NCBI RefSeq assembly: GCF_000255705.1 | Contig: NZ_JH636440.1 | Location: 212,464-268,490, forward strand | Source: Zavarzinella formosa DSM 19928 | GTDB lineage: Bacteria > Planctomycetota > Planctomycetia > Gemmatales > Gemmataceae | Direction: 5' to 3' | DNA: 56,027 nucleotides | Shown here: positions 8,565-17,449 of the stretch, piece by piece | Layout: each line of letters starts with the position of its first letter | Numbering within the stretch: position 1 is the first letter of the stretch | The notes under the pieces: generated by a model | Told to the model about the DNA's origin: nothing | The model's database searches: none | Seen by the model: the letters and a program-made list of their open reading frames with translations, nothing else | Position numbers and translations under genes: made by a program

Positions 8565-8752
8565 ATGCTCGGCAGGCAGGTCTTCCGGCTTCCGGTTCGT
8601 CACGACCCTGATCCCGGACGCCTTCCCGCCTGATGGCAGTGGCTGTGGATGTCCGGGGGTCTGACCGGTTACGGCGGCGGCCCCGCGACGGATTCTCACC
8701 GTCTTCCCTCTTCGTCTCCCCTCCGGTGTCGGACGGGAAAACCTGTCGAGTG
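8565..8752 (-). promoter_or_regulatory. Cobalamin riboswitch upstream of the DUF1559 gene
   Basis: Read on the minus strand, the segment begins with an AGGTTTTCCCGT element at about 8743, then GGGAAGACGGTGAGAATCCG followed by a GCGGGGCCGCCGCCGTAACC core, then GCCACTGCC, GGGAAGGCG, and near 8590-8565 the B12 box AGACCTGCCTGCCGAGC. These elements occur in the order and spacing of the adenosyl/methyl-cobalamin aptamer. About 125 nt separate the B12 box from the DUF1559 start. In that leader a GGGCAGG can pair with CCTGCC of the B12 box, a possible expression platform. A second riboswitch of the same class at 37.6 kb carries matching motifs. Confidence 0.88.
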
Positions 8753-9239
8753 ACTCATTTAGGTACGAATGAACAAGGGATTGTCAACTTGTAAATGAGG
8801 AAGGCATTAAAACGAACGGGTGGCCGCCTCACACGCTACTCATGAGAACGCACCCTCCTTTTGCGCTCAAAAACTCAAATGAATCGATCTTTTCCCATTA
8901 TCCATGAGGCTACAGGACTTGGTGTTTTCCGATTTTTAAACTGGTCAAAATGTGCCCCAAAAGTGACCAAGAACGGTGAAAAACATCCCTTCGACGACCA
9001 TTTTTGGGCAGTTGGACACCCACCCGGCTGGTCAAAACCCGTGGGCCAACTGAACACAATTTTTCAAAACGCCCGGCAAATCGACATGTCGCCTGATGAT
9101 TTTGGAGTAATCCTGAGCTTTTTGGGAGGGCTTTTCATGGCCCGTTTCAAACGCTCCAAGTCGATTCCCGGAGGGTTGAAGTGGGCCATGTGGCCTGAAT
9201 GATGATTTGGCCCAAATGAGTTTAGACAGCACCCAAATT
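8753..9239. other. Stretch without a convincing gene
   Basis: About 490 bp between the cobalamin riboswitch and the hairpin behind panD. A 113-codon plus-strand frame (8861-9202) contains TKNGEKHPFDDHF and GGLKWAMWP but has no clear ribosome-binding site, and equally long frames overlap it on the other strand. It might be a remnant or a lineage-specific ORF. The promoter of the riboswitch/DUF1559 unit should lie in the part next to 8753; no clear -35/-10 pair was recognised. Confidence 0.4.
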
Positions 9240-9285
9240 GGCGTGTTGGCGAACGGCGTCCGTTAACACTGTTCGCCAACACGCC
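9240..9285. repeat. 15-bp perfect hairpin behind panD
   Basis: GGCGTGTTGGCGAAC at 9240-9254 is exactly mirrored at 9271-9285 around a 16-nt loop. It is 12 bases past the stop of panD (minus strand), the position of a terminator, but no T-run follows, so it may be an intrinsic hairpin of another kind or a repeat element. Confidence 0.8.
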
Positions 9286-9297
9286 AACACATAACCC

Positions 9298-9669
9298 CTA
9301 TTCCACTTCGCCGATTCCCGCGTGTCGGATCTTGTTCTTCTCGTCAACCAAGATCACCGTCGGCTCGTATTTGCGGGCCTTTTTGGTCGTCATGGTCGTG
9401 TAGGTAGCCACGATCACCAAGTCACCGGGTTTCACGAGATGGGCGCCGGCGCCGTTGACGCAGATAGAGCCGGAACCGCGGACGCCGGCCAAAGCATAGG
9501 TCACCAGCCGGGCGCCGTTGGTCACGTCCCAGACGTGGATTTGTTCGTATGGCAGGATGTCCGCGGCTTCCATCAGCGCTTCGTCGATGGTCAGGCTGCC
9601 CTCATAATGCAGGTCGGCCTCGGTCACGGTTGCCCGGTGAATCTTGGACTTGAACATCACCCGTTGCAT
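9298..9669 (-). CDS. panD: Aspartate 1-decarboxylase
   Basis: Makes beta-alanine from L-aspartate for pantothenate/CoA synthesis. The protein is a pyruvoyl enzyme that cleaves itself at Gly24-Ser25 in HYEGSLTID. With the ATG at 9669 (GGCGGGG before it) the 123-residue product has the cleavage site at exactly the numbering of the E. coli enzyme, which supports this start over the longer open frame reaching 9741. The family motifs [25 protein letters not shown] and [12 protein letters not shown] are all present. No other pantothenate gene is adjacent. Confidence 0.96.
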   Translation of the reverse strand: MQRVMFKSKIHRATVTEADLHYEGSLTIDEALMEAADILPYEQIHVWDVTNGARLVTYALAGVRGSGSICVNGAGAHLVKPGDLVIVATYTTMTTKKARKYEPTVILVDEKNKIRHAGIGEVE

Positions 9670-9779
9670 GAATCCCCGCCTTACGCTGGTGCCTTCCATC
9701 CTCGTATCGGTTATCTTAGGGCCGGAAGGGCCGTCAGGCACGCCTTGCCGGTCGAGCCCGCGTCGGGGATAATCCGCGG

Positions 9780-10073
9780 ATGGCCGACCTGCCGATCCGC
9801 ACGATTGCCCTGATTCGCCCCGCCGACGACCGGGGGGTGTTTGTCTTCCGCATCGTCGCGGAACGCCGAACCGCGTTTTATGTGGCGAAGGAAATCCCCT
9901 GCCAGATCGGCGGGCGGGGTTTTGCCGTCCACAAACTGGGTTTTGGCGACCTGATGCACGTTCGCGTCGGCCGGGGGGCCGATCAATCGTGCGAATGTCT
10001 CGGCTTCCTCCGGTATGGTCGCTGTCGGCATATTCTCGGTCTGGCCGCGTTGATCCGCAAACATCGAATGTGA
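9780..10073 (+). CDS. Small SWIM-like zinc-finger protein
   Basis: A 97-residue protein whose C-terminal third reads [19 protein letters not shown]. That is the C-x-C-x(n)-C-x-H pattern of SWIM zinc fingers, which bind nucleic acid or proteins. The N-terminal part ([18 protein letters not shown], then a YVAKEIP strand) looks like a small beta-rich domain that precedes the finger in similar planctomycete proteins I remember. The gene ends 18 bases before the amidohydrolase gene, so they may be cotranscribed. A 702-codon frame on the opposite strand covers the area but has no protein-like features. Confidence 0.65.
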   Translation: MADLPIRTIALIRPADDRGVFVFRIVAERRTAFYVAKEIPCQIGGRGFAVHKLGFGDLMHVRVGRGADQSCECLGFLRYGRCRHILGLAALIRKHRM

Positions 10074-10091
10074 ACGCTTGGGAACAAACAG

Positions 10092-11654
10092 ATGTTGAAC
10101 ACCATTGTGCTGATGCTCGGGTTGTTTGGCGCGGAGCCGCCGCCCGCGATGGATGTCGTGATTCGCGGAGCCACCCTGTATGACGGTTCCGGCAAACCGG
10201 GCGTCATCGGGGACATCGCCATCGCCGGGGAGCGCATCGTCGCCATTGGCAAAGTGGAGGTCGTCGGCAAGCCCCGCGAGATCGACGGCAAGAGCCTCGT
10301 GGTCGCCCCCGGCTTCATCGACCTGCACACCCATTGCGACACCGGCGCACCGACCATCGCCCAATCCACCGGCAAATTGAACAAGAACTATCTCACGCAA
10401 GGCGTGACGACCGTGGTGACCGGCAATTGCGGGTCCGGCCCGGTGAACGCGAAGGACTTTTACGACAAGTTGGACAAGAACGGCATCGGCACCAACGTCG
10501 CCCATCTGGCCACGCATAATTCCATCCGAAGCGTGGCGATGGGGAACTCCAACCGGGCGCCGACGGCCGAGGAACTGGCCAAGATGGAACAACTCGTCGA
10601 TCAGGCGATGAAGGACGGCGTCTGGGGCCTCTCCACCGGCCTCATCTACACACCCGGCACCTACTCGGAGACGACCGAACTGATCGCCCTCGCCAAAGTC
10701 GCGGCTAAACACAAGGGCATGTACACGAGCCACATCCGCGACGAGGGAAGCGGCTTGCTCAACGCCATCGGCGAAGCCTTGCGCATCGGCCGGGAAGCCA
10801 AACTGCCCGTGCATATCTCGCACATCAAGGCCAGCGGCAAAGGCACCTGGGGCCGCTCCGGGGATGCCGTTTCCCTCATCAAGAAGGCCATCGCCGATGG
10901 TCAGGAAGTGACGGCCGACCAATACCCGTATATCGCCTCCAGCACCTCCCTCTCGGCGACGGTGATTCCCAGCCGTTTCCGCGATGGCACCTCCAAGGAA
11001 TACAAGGACCGTCTGGGCGACCCGGAGAAAGGGGAACAGATTCGCAAAGCGGTTGATGCCGCGATGAAATCCCGCGACGGCGGCAAGACAATCCAAATCG
11101 CCCGCTACGGCCCCAACCCGAAATGGCAGGGCAAAAACCTGAAGGAGATCGCCGAGGCCGAGAAGAAATCCAGCACGGACATCGTGATCGAAATCGAAAA
11201 GAACGGCGGGGCGGGCGTGGTGAATTTCGGCATGTCCGAGGAGGACGTGCGGGTGTACATGAAGCAGCCGTTCGTGGCGACCGCCAGCGACGGCAGCGTC
11301 CACCTGCCGGGGGCCACCGTGCCGCATCCGCGCAGCTACGGCACCTTCCCTCGCAAGATCGGCCGCTACTGCCTCGCCGATGGTCTTCTCCCCCTGGAGC
11401 AAGCCATCCGCAGTTCCAGCGGCCTCCCGGCCGATATTCTTCACCTGCCCGAACGCGGCTACCTCAAACCCGGCTACTTCGCCGACGTGGTGGTCTTCGA
11501 CCCCAAGACCTTCAAAGACACCGCCACTTATGACAAGCCGCACCAATACGCCGAGGGGGTGAAGTATCTGTTCGTCAACGGGAAGATGGTGATCGACGGC
11601 GGCGAAGTGAAAGAAGTGTTCGGGGGCAAGGCATTGCGACACGCACCCAAATGA
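10092..11654 (+). CDS. N-acyl-D-amino-acid deacylase-like amidohydrolase
   Basis: Metal-dependent amidohydrolase of the D-aminoacylase/dihydroorotase superfamily, 520 residues. The metal-site motifs are visible: DLHTHCD (about residue 76), the [11 protein letters not shown] segment, [19 protein letters not shown] and [10 protein letters not shown]. The N-terminus ([16 protein letters not shown]) looks like a short signal peptide, so a periplasmic site is possible. Members release D-amino acids from N-acyl forms or act on related amides; exact substrate not readable. It is downstream of the SWIM-like gene and followed by an inverted repeat. Confidence 0.88.
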   Translation: MLNTIVLMLGLFGAEPPPAMDVVIRGATLYDGSGKPGVIGDIAIAGERIVAIGKVEVVGKPREIDGKSLVVAPGFIDLHTHCDTGAPTIAQSTGKLNKNYLTQGVTTVVTGNCGSGPVNAKDFYDKLDKNGIGTNVAHLATHNSIRSVAMGNSNRAPTAEELAKMEQLVDQAMKDGVWGLSTGLIYTPGTYSETTELIALAKVAAKHKGMYTSHIRDEGSGLLNAIGEALRIGREAKLPVHISHIKASGKGTWGRSGDAVSLIKKAIADGQEVTADQYPYIASSTSLSATVIPSRFRDGTSKEYKDRLGDPEKGEQIRKAVDAAMKSRDGGKTIQIARYGPNPKWQGKNLKEIAEAEKKSSTDIVIEIEKNGGAGVVNFGMSEEDVRVYMKQPFVATASDGSVHLPGATVPHPRSYGTFPRKIGRYCLADGLLPLEQAIRSSSGLPADILHLPERGYLKPGYFADVVVFDPKTFKDTATYDKPHQYAEGVKYLFVNGKMVIDGGEVKEVFGGKALRHAPK

Positions 11655-11790
11655 ACCGTGAAGCCGCGACGCGGAGTCTTCGGAGCGGAGCGCGGACTTC
11701 CTGCGTGAAATCACCGACCATTGGCTCAATCGTTTGACACCGGAAGTCCGCGCTCCGCTCCGAAGACTCCGCGTCGCGGCTTCACGGGTT
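11652..11790. repeat. 48-bp inverted repeat, family 3
   Basis: The arm 11652-11699 (contains GCGACGCGGAGTCTTCGG) is mirrored at 11742-11790 with a single extra G, around a 42-nt loop. The left arm overlaps the stop region of the amidohydrolase gene. The repeat separates that gene from sbcD and would form a very stable RNA hairpin. Confidence 0.9.
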
Positions 11791-11856
11791 TTCTCTCTTT
11801 TCTTCCTTCCTACTGACATTGCACTCCTTCTCTCATTCCGTGAGTATCCTTCTCAT

Positions 11857-13089
11857 ATGCGCATTTTGCACACGGCCGACTGGCACTTGGGGGACCGTCT
11901 GGGGCGGATTGACCGGACGGAGGACTTGCGCCGGGCGGTTGAGCGGGTCGGGATGATTTGTGACAATCATTCCGTTGATGTCCTGCTGGTTGCGGGGGAT
12001 TTGTTCAGCGAACTGGCCCGGCCGGACAATCTGCGGGAGACCATCGAACACTGGCAGCAGGTGTTTGGCGGCTTTTTGAGAGAAGGCGGCACCATCCTCA
12101 CCCTCACGGGGAATCACGACAACGAGAATTTTTGCCGGACGCTCGGCAACGCGATGAACCTGGCCAGTCCGTCGGTCGGTCACATGGGGGATGTCGTTCC
12201 CGGCGGCCGGTTGCATTTGGCCACCGAGCCGACGCTGTTAAAACTGGCCGACCGGCACGGCGGGTACCATGTGCAATTTATCCTCATGCCGTACCCGACC
12301 CCCAGCCGGTATTTTCGGGACGACCCGGCCCCGAAATATGCCGGGCCGGACGAGAAAAACGCCCGCCTCATGGACGCCTTCCTTGAGGAGCTGCGTAGAA
12401 TCCAGCGGCACGAGCGGTTTGACCGCCGGTTGCCGACGGTTCTCGGGGCGCACATCAACGTCCACGGGGCCACGGTCGGGCCGACATTGTTCCGCATCGC
12501 CGAGTCGGATGATGTGGTCTTCCGGCCCGAGGATTTGCCGGATGAGTTCGCCTATGTCGCCCTCGGGCATGTCCACAAGGAACAAACCCTCGGCGGCCGG
12601 GAGAACCTCCGGTATTCCGGCAGCATCGAGAAAATGGACCTCGGCGAATCCGGGGACCATAAGAGCGTGACGCTGCTGGAGATCAACGAAACCGGCTTGG
12701 CGGGATTGCCGCAACTGGTGCCGTTGCCCTCGACGCCGGTCGTGAGCATCGTGCTAGACCACCCGACGGCCAACATGGAGGTATTGCGGGAACGCTACCC
12801 GGAGCCGTGCGACGACTTGGTGAATCTCGACATCCGATACACCGCCGGCGTGGACTCGCTGGAGGAAATCCTGATCGAGTTGGACAAGATGTTCCCCCGC
12901 TGGTACGCCCGCAACTGGCGGGAAACCGGCGAGTTGACGGACCGGCTGGCCACCGAGGAAAACACCCCGCGGGGGGCGAGCTTCGAGGAAACGGTCCGCG
13001 ATTATGTGCGGCGTGAATTGCAAAATCATTCGGACGAGGAACGCGAAGAAATCCTCTGGCGACTGGACAAACTTTTCAAAGTTGAGTGA
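11857..13089 (+). CDS. sbcD: SbcD-type DNA exonuclease subunit (Mre11 family)
   Basis: Manganese-dependent nuclease subunit that works with the SbcC ATPase to open hairpins and process DNA ends. From the ATG at 11857 the 410-residue product has the calcineurin-like motifs DWHLGD (Asp8, His10), LLVAGDLFSE, TGNHDNEN, GAHINVHG and ALGHVHKEQ. The open frame extends 41 codons upstream, but those codons cover the inverted repeat and are not protein-like. The C-terminal 100 residues (TAGVDSLEEILIELDKMF) would be the capping/SbcC-contact region. SbcC follows after a spacer with a perfect palindrome. A substrate for SbcCD is itself hairpin DNA, notable in this palindrome-rich window. Confidence 0.9.
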   Translation: MRILHTADWHLGDRLGRIDRTEDLRRAVERVGMICDNHSVDVLLVAGDLFSELARPDNLRETIEHWQQVFGGFLREGGTILTLTGNHDNENFCRTLGNAMNLASPSVGHMGDVVPGGRLHLATEPTLLKLADRHGGYHVQFILMPYPTPSRYFRDDPAPKYAGPDEKNARLMDAFLEELRRIQRHERFDRRLPTVLGAHINVHGATVGPTLFRIAESDDVVFRPEDLPDEFAYVALGHVHKEQTLGGRENLRYSGSIEKMDLGESGDHKSVTLLEINETGLAGLPQLVPLPSTPVVSIVLDHPTANMEVLRERYPEPCDDLVNLDIRYTAGVDSLEEILIELDKMFPRWYARNWRETGELTDRLATEENTPRGASFEETVRDYVRRELQNHSDEEREEILWRLDKLFKVE

Positions 13090-13097
13090 GTTTGAAT

Positions 13098-13151
13098 GTA
13101 GGTCAGGCTTTCTAGCCTGACAGACCAGTCAGGCTAGAAAGCCTGACCTAC
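13098..13151. repeat. 24-bp perfect inverted repeat, family 4
   Basis: GTAGGTCAGGCTTTCTAGCCTGAC (in two halves of the arm, 13098-13121) is perfectly mirrored at 13128-13151 around a 6-nt loop AGACCA. It sits in the 124-bp gap between sbcD and sbcC. The short loop makes it an excellent RNA hairpin or DNA cruciform. Confidence 0.95.
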
Positions 13152-13213
13152 GAGGCCGAAGACCGGCGGCATATCCGCTTCTTTGGCAGTCGGCTTTACC
13201 GGGAGGGAATCTC

Positions 13214-16200
13214 ATGATCCCGAAGCGAGTGCGGCTCGGCGGCTTCCTGTGTTACAAGGAAGAACAGGAAATCCGTTTTGACGGGTCAAGCCTGTGGATG
13301 CTGGCCGGTCTCAACGGCAGCGGCAAATCGTCGATCTTCGACGCCGTCACTTATGCGCTCTTCAACAGTCATCGCGGCGGCTCCTCCAACGCCATCGACC
13401 TCATCAACAAAGATTCCACCACGTTGACCGTGGAATTCGATTTCGAGCTTCAAAAAGCCCTCTATCAGATTCGTCGCACCTACCGCCGGGATAACAAAGG
13501 CAGTGGCAAGGGAACGCAGCAAATCAGCGTGTGGCAGTCGGAAACATCCAAATGGGCCGCCATTCCGGACACCAACGGGGCGACCGGCTTCAAGAAATGG
13601 ATCGACGATCACGTCGGCCTGAATTACGAGATTTTCACGTCCAGCGTCTTGCTGCGGCAGGGGCATGCGGAAAAGCTGCTGGAAGCCACCCCATCCGAAC
13701 GGGTGAAGGTGCTGTCCGGCATCGTGGACATGGACCGCTTTGTGAAGCTGCACGCCCAGGCCGACGACCTTCGCAAGAAGGCCAAGGCCGAGCAGGAGGC
13801 CACCGCCGGGCAGTTGCAGGGCGTGCCCGAAGTGACCGATCTGGAATGGGCCGCCGCCGCCAACCGCATCGACGAGGCCGAGGAGATTTGCAAACAGGCC
13901 GAGGCCGTCATCGAGCAACTGCGAAACTTGGAAGTCCGGGCCACGCAATGGACCGAACTTCGCAAGCGTCAGGGCGAATTGGAAAGCCGCTGGAAGAAGT
14001 TCCAATTGACCTTGGGGGACGCGGACAAAATCGAAAAAGCGTATCACCGCCTGCGGGAACTCAAGGAGGTGATTCCCCCGGTGATGACCATTCAGGCAAA
14101 GCAACGCAACATGGAGGAATCGCACGCCAAGACCGCCCAACTGGAACTCGACAAGACCAAGGCCGACGACAAGCACACCCAACTGCAACGGGACGCGGAC
14201 CTTGCCCGTAAGAAGCGGGACAACCTGCAAAAGAGCATCGCGGACAACGAAACCCGGCTGACCGCCATCGGCGCCGAACTGCGAACCCTCACCGGGCATC
14301 TCGCCCAAGTGCGGGTTTACGAACAACTCACCGTCCGGTTGGAGGAACTTCAAAAAGACATCGGCAAGCTGCCGAAGGTCACGCAGGCGCAGGCCGACCA
14401 ACTGGAGGCGAAAGCCGAGGCCCTGCAACAACTGGCGATGGGCATTCCGCTGGTGGAGCAATTCGCCCGGCAACGAACGCAATTGCGGGAAGCCATTACC
14501 CGCCGGGACGAACTGGCGGCCGCCAACAAAGCGACCACCGAAAAGGGGCAAAAGACCCGCAAAAATTACGACGAAATCAAGCAGAAATTTGACGAGGCCA
14601 CCGAGGCCAAAACGAAGGCCGACGAACAAGCCACCACTGCCCGCACCCGGCAGGAAGACGCGAAGGCGGCCGCTGACGAGTTTGCCAAGATCGACGGCGC
14701 CAAGCTCTGCCGGGCCTGCGGCCAGACACTCACGCCAGCGCATTTCAAATCAGAACAAGACAAGCGTCAAGCCGAACTCAAAGCGGCCGTGAAAACCTTC
14801 CGCGAGGCGACCGCCGCCCAGACGGAGGCCAAGAACGCCGAGCAGGAGTTGAAGACTTCGTTCGCCGCGCTGCAGGAAGAATTGACGAAACTGCGTGAAA
14901 AGCTCAAAGAGCAGACAGCAGAACTCAAGGCGCAAGAGAAAGCCATCGAGCAACACGGCGGGGAATGTCATTCCGCCTACGGGGCCATGCCCGAGGCCCA
15001 ACGCAAATTGATCGCCCCCGCCCCGGCGGACGATTGGGCCGCGACCGTATGGCCGACCGACGCCGACCTCAAGAGCCTGAAGCGGGAGGCCAGCGAGGTG
15101 GATGGAGTGAAGAACCAACTAAGCCAAACCCGCGCCACCCTCGCCCGGCTGGACAAACTGCACGGCGAAACCGAGTCCGCAAAACAACAAATCGCCCAAG
15201 TGAGGGAAACGCTTCCCCCCGGCGATCCGGGCAAGCTCCGTCAACGGGAAGCCACCCTGAAGGCCGAGGAACAGGCCGCCCAATCCGTCATCGCCGGTGG
15301 GAAAACGGATGTGAAAAAGGTGGAAGTTGAAATTGAGAAATTCAACAAGGACACGGCCGCCAATCAGGCGAAGCTCGCCGACATCAAGACCGCCCGCACC
15401 AGCGAAGAAACCGCCCGCATCGGCTATCAGGACGCCATCGACCGGGCCGTGAACCAGATCCCTGAGGCATGGCGAAATGCGGCCAAACAAGCCGGTTTTG
15501 CCGAACAAAGCCGCTGGAAAGGGGAGATGGATCAACTGGTCGCCGACCGTGTGGAAGCCCGTTACGACGAACTCGCCCGCGTCCGGGCCGAGCGGGATAA
15601 TCTCAAGCGAGAAATCGAAGACGTGACCGCCCAAGCCGGGGCCATCCCCGAGGAAGCCCGCCGCAGCCCCGATGATGTGAAAAAGGACTTGGCCGCCGCG
15701 AAAGCCACGTCGAAGGAGAAGGCCGCCGACCTCCAGGAAGCCCGCGAACATCGGGCGATTTTGGAACGGCATCGCGACCAACGGAAACTATTGGGCGAGA
15801 ACCTCAAGGGCAAAGATCAAGAACTCAAGGTGACGAAACTCCTCGCCGAATTGCTCGGCAAGGACCGTCTGCAACTGCACCTGATGCGGACGGCCGAGAA
15901 GCAAATCGTCCAGCACGCCAACTCGATCTTGGACCGGCTTTCCGGCGGGCAACTCTTCTTGAAACTGGCCCCCGGCAAGGACGGCACCGGCGCCGACACC
16001 GCCCTCGACATGGAAGCCTTCAACCGCCAGACCGGCGGCGCCCCGATCAACGTGACCTTCCTGAGCGGCAGCCAGCGCTTCCGCATCGCCGTGAGTCTGG
16101 CCCTCGCCATCGGCCAATACGCCAGCAAACAACACCGGCCCATTGAGAGCGTCATCATCGACGAGGGCTTCGGCTGTCTGGACCGCAACGGCCGGCAGGT

Positions 16201-16348
16201 GATGATTCAAGAACTGCAAAACCTCCGTGGCCATCTGGAGTGTATTCTGCTGGTGTCCCACCAAGAAGAATTCTCCGAGGCCTTCCCGGACGGATATAAA
16301 TTTGAATTGGCCGAGGGATCGGCACGGGTGACAAGGTTTCAACAGTAA
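13214..16348 (+). CDS. sbcC: SbcC-type ATPase (Rad50 family)
   Basis: SMC-like ABC ATPase of 1044 residues that partners SbcD. Walker A is GLNGSGKSS (32-40); two long Lys/Glu/Ala-rich coiled coils fill about 190-480 and 520-870, meeting at the zinc hook CRACGQ near residue 498 (C-x-x-C). Near the C-terminus are the ABC signature FLSGSQRFRIAVSLALAIG, with LSGSQ instead of the usual LSGGE, Walker B VIIDEGFGCLD (980s) and the switch histidine in LLVSHQEEF. The ATG at 13214 has GGAGG six bases upstream. Domain order and size are complete, so it should be functional. Confidence 0.94.
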   Translation: MIPKRVRLGGFLCYKEEQEIRFDGSSLWMLAGLNGSGKSSIFDAVTYALFNSHRGGSSNAIDLINKDSTTLTVEFDFELQKALYQIRRTYRRDNKGSGKGTQQISVWQSETSKWAAIPDTNGATGFKKWIDDHVGLNYEIFTSSVLLRQGHAEKLLEATPSERVKVLSGIVDMDRFVKLHAQADDLRKKAKAEQEATAGQLQGVPEVTDLEWAAAANRIDEAEEICKQAEAVIEQLRNLEVRATQWTELRKRQGELESRWKKFQLTLGDADKIEKAYHRLRELKEVIPPVMTIQAKQRNMEESHAKTAQLELDKTKADDKHTQLQRDADLARKKRDNLQKSIADNETRLTAIGAELRTLTGHLAQVRVYEQLTVRLEELQKDIGKLPKVTQAQADQLEAKAEALQQLAMGIPLVEQFARQRTQLREAITRRDELAAANKATTEKGQKTRKNYDEIKQKFDEATEAKTKADEQATTARTRQEDAKAAADEFAKIDGAKLCRACGQTLTPAHFKSEQDKRQAELKAAVKTFREATAAQTEAKNAEQELKTSFAALQEELTKLREKLKEQTAELKAQEKAIEQHGGECHSAYGAMPEAQRKLIAPAPADDWAATVWPTDADLKSLKREASEVDGVKNQLSQTRATLARLDKLHGETESAKQQIAQVRETLPPGDPGKLRQREATLKAEEQAAQSVIAGGKTDVKKVEVEIEKFNKDTAANQAKLADIKTARTSEETARIGYQDAIDRAVNQIPEAWRNAAKQAGFAEQSRWKGEMDQLVADRVEARYDELARVRAERDNLKREIEDVTAQAGAIPEEARRSPDDVKKDLAAAKATSKEKAADLQEAREHRAILERHRDQRKLLGENLKGKDQELKVTKLLAELLGKDRLQLHLMRTAEKQIVQHANSILDRLSGGQLFLKLAPGKDGTGADTALDMEAFNRQTGGAPINVTFLSGSQRFRIAVSLALAIGQYASKQHRPIESVIIDEGFGCLDRNGRQVMIQELQNLRGHLECILLVSHQEEFSEAFPDGYKFELAEGSARVTRFQQ

Positions 16349-16365
16349 GCGGTCGGCAAGGTTTT

Positions 16366-16409
16366 CCGGTCTAACGGACCGGTTGATCCAGCCCGGTCCG
16401 TTAGACCGG
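16366..16409. repeat. 17-bp perfect inverted repeat, family 5
   Basis: CCGGTCTAACGGACCGG at 16366-16382 is mirrored at 16393-16409 around a 10-nt loop, 18 bases after the sbcC stop and between convergent genes. It is preceded by TTTT and followed by a C/A-rich stretch; position suits a two-way terminator. Confidence 0.9.
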
Positions 16410-16524
16410 GCAAGTGGTTGGGCACGGTGTCTCAACAATCACCACAATCGATACCCGCTTAAACTCCAAAAATTGCATCCAACTATTCAGCCGCAATGAA
16501 ATGCCAAAGATTTGATCGGCGAAA

Positions 16525-17280
16525 TTATGGTATCAAGGCGACACGGAACCCAAAGAAACTCATTCGTAATGTCGGGGAGAACGCAAAACGAACTCCTGAC
16601 CGGCAGTAATCGTGATCGTTAACCAAACTGCCGCCGCGCATCGCCCTGTTTTCGCTTCCAACTTTATAAAAGTTATCACACCACTCTGCAACATTCCCGC
16701 TCATATCGCATAATCCCCACGGGTGTTTCGCAGTTTTTTCGTAGCTTCCCACAATGGTAGTCTTTGCTTCATTTTTTATCACACGAGTTTTCCCTTTGGG
16801 ATAGCTCCAACAGTTCGCTTTTTCTTCGCTCAAAACATCTCCCCAGTAGTACGCTTGCTTGTTTCCCTTTCCACCCCGGCACGCATATTCCCATTGGTCT
16901 TCGTGCGGCAACTTCACGGCCAGTCCCGACACCGAACATTTCTTGATGAACGATTGGCAGTCTTCCCAACTCACGTTCTCCACCGGCAACCGTTCCCCGA
17001 TATCCTTGCTCGGATTGCTTCCAATCACCCCTTCGTACTCGGCTTGTGTCACTTCATACTTCGCAAGCCAATACCCCTTCGTTGAAAACTCATGCTCTTT
17101 CTCGTCGTCGACTAGTTTTTTCCCATCGGGAACGGAGCCCAACATCGCCTTCCCGGCCGGTATCCAACAAAACCGCATTTTTACGCCCTTGAATATCTCA
17201 AAATCCCGTTCCTCTCCGGGCTTGGGTTCGGCCAAAACGACTGAAGGCAATAGCAGGAGCAAAATCAGAGAGCGAAACAT
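16525..17280 (-). CDS. Secreted SUMF1/formylglycine-generating-enzyme-like protein (paralogue a)
   Basis: Protein of 251 residues with a signal peptide (FRSLILLLLLPSVVLAEP) and a complete SUMF1-type fold: FCWIPAGKAMLGS at the start, KYEVTQAEYEG, PVENVSWEDCQSF, KLPHEDQWEYACRGG, HPWGLCDMSGNVAEWCDN, AMRGGS and FFGFRVALIP at the end. True formylglycine-generating enzymes need two active-site cysteines near the C-terminus; the C-terminal Cys here (DYCRSGVRF) is in the usual place of one, but the pair is not clear. In planctomycetes many such proteins are of unknown role. A close paralogue lies at 48439-49251. Confidence 0.88.
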   Translation of the reverse strand: MFRSLILLLLLPSVVLAEPKPGEERDFEIFKGVKMRFCWIPAGKAMLGSVPDGKKLVDDEKEHEFSTKGYWLAKYEVTQAEYEGVIGSNPSKDIGERLPVENVSWEDCQSFIKKCSVSGLAVKLPHEDQWEYACRGGKGNKQAYYWGDVLSEEKANCWSYPKGKTRVIKNEAKTTIVGSYEKTAKHPWGLCDMSGNVAEWCDNFYKVGSENRAMRGGSLVNDHDYCRSGVRFAFSPTLRMSFFGFRVALIP

Positions 17281-17449
17281 GTGATAGCTCGACGGAGTTT
17301 GATTGCGGACAAAAGAGATTGATTTAAGCGAACTTATCTACGTAGAAAAAACCGATGAGAACGCTCGTTTTGAAAACGATGCCGGAGAATTCATCGGATT
17401 GGTGGCTCTTGCCATAGGCATGTCTTCTTCGCCATCAACCCTGATGCGA

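Noticed and set aside
8861-9202. 113-codon plus-strand frame
   Set aside because: No good ribosome-binding site and equally long frames opposite; kept as a described stretch rather than a gene.
9711-11819. 702-codon open frame on the minus strand
   Set aside because: It is antisense to the SWIM-like and amidohydrolase genes, rich in Gly/His/Ala from a GC-rich third position, and shows no protein family features; the plus-strand genes have clear motifs.
13286-14743. 485-codon minus-strand frame inside sbcC
   Set aside because: Shadow of the sbcC coiled coil; Leu/Gly/Val bias follows from the complementary Lys/Glu/Ala codons.
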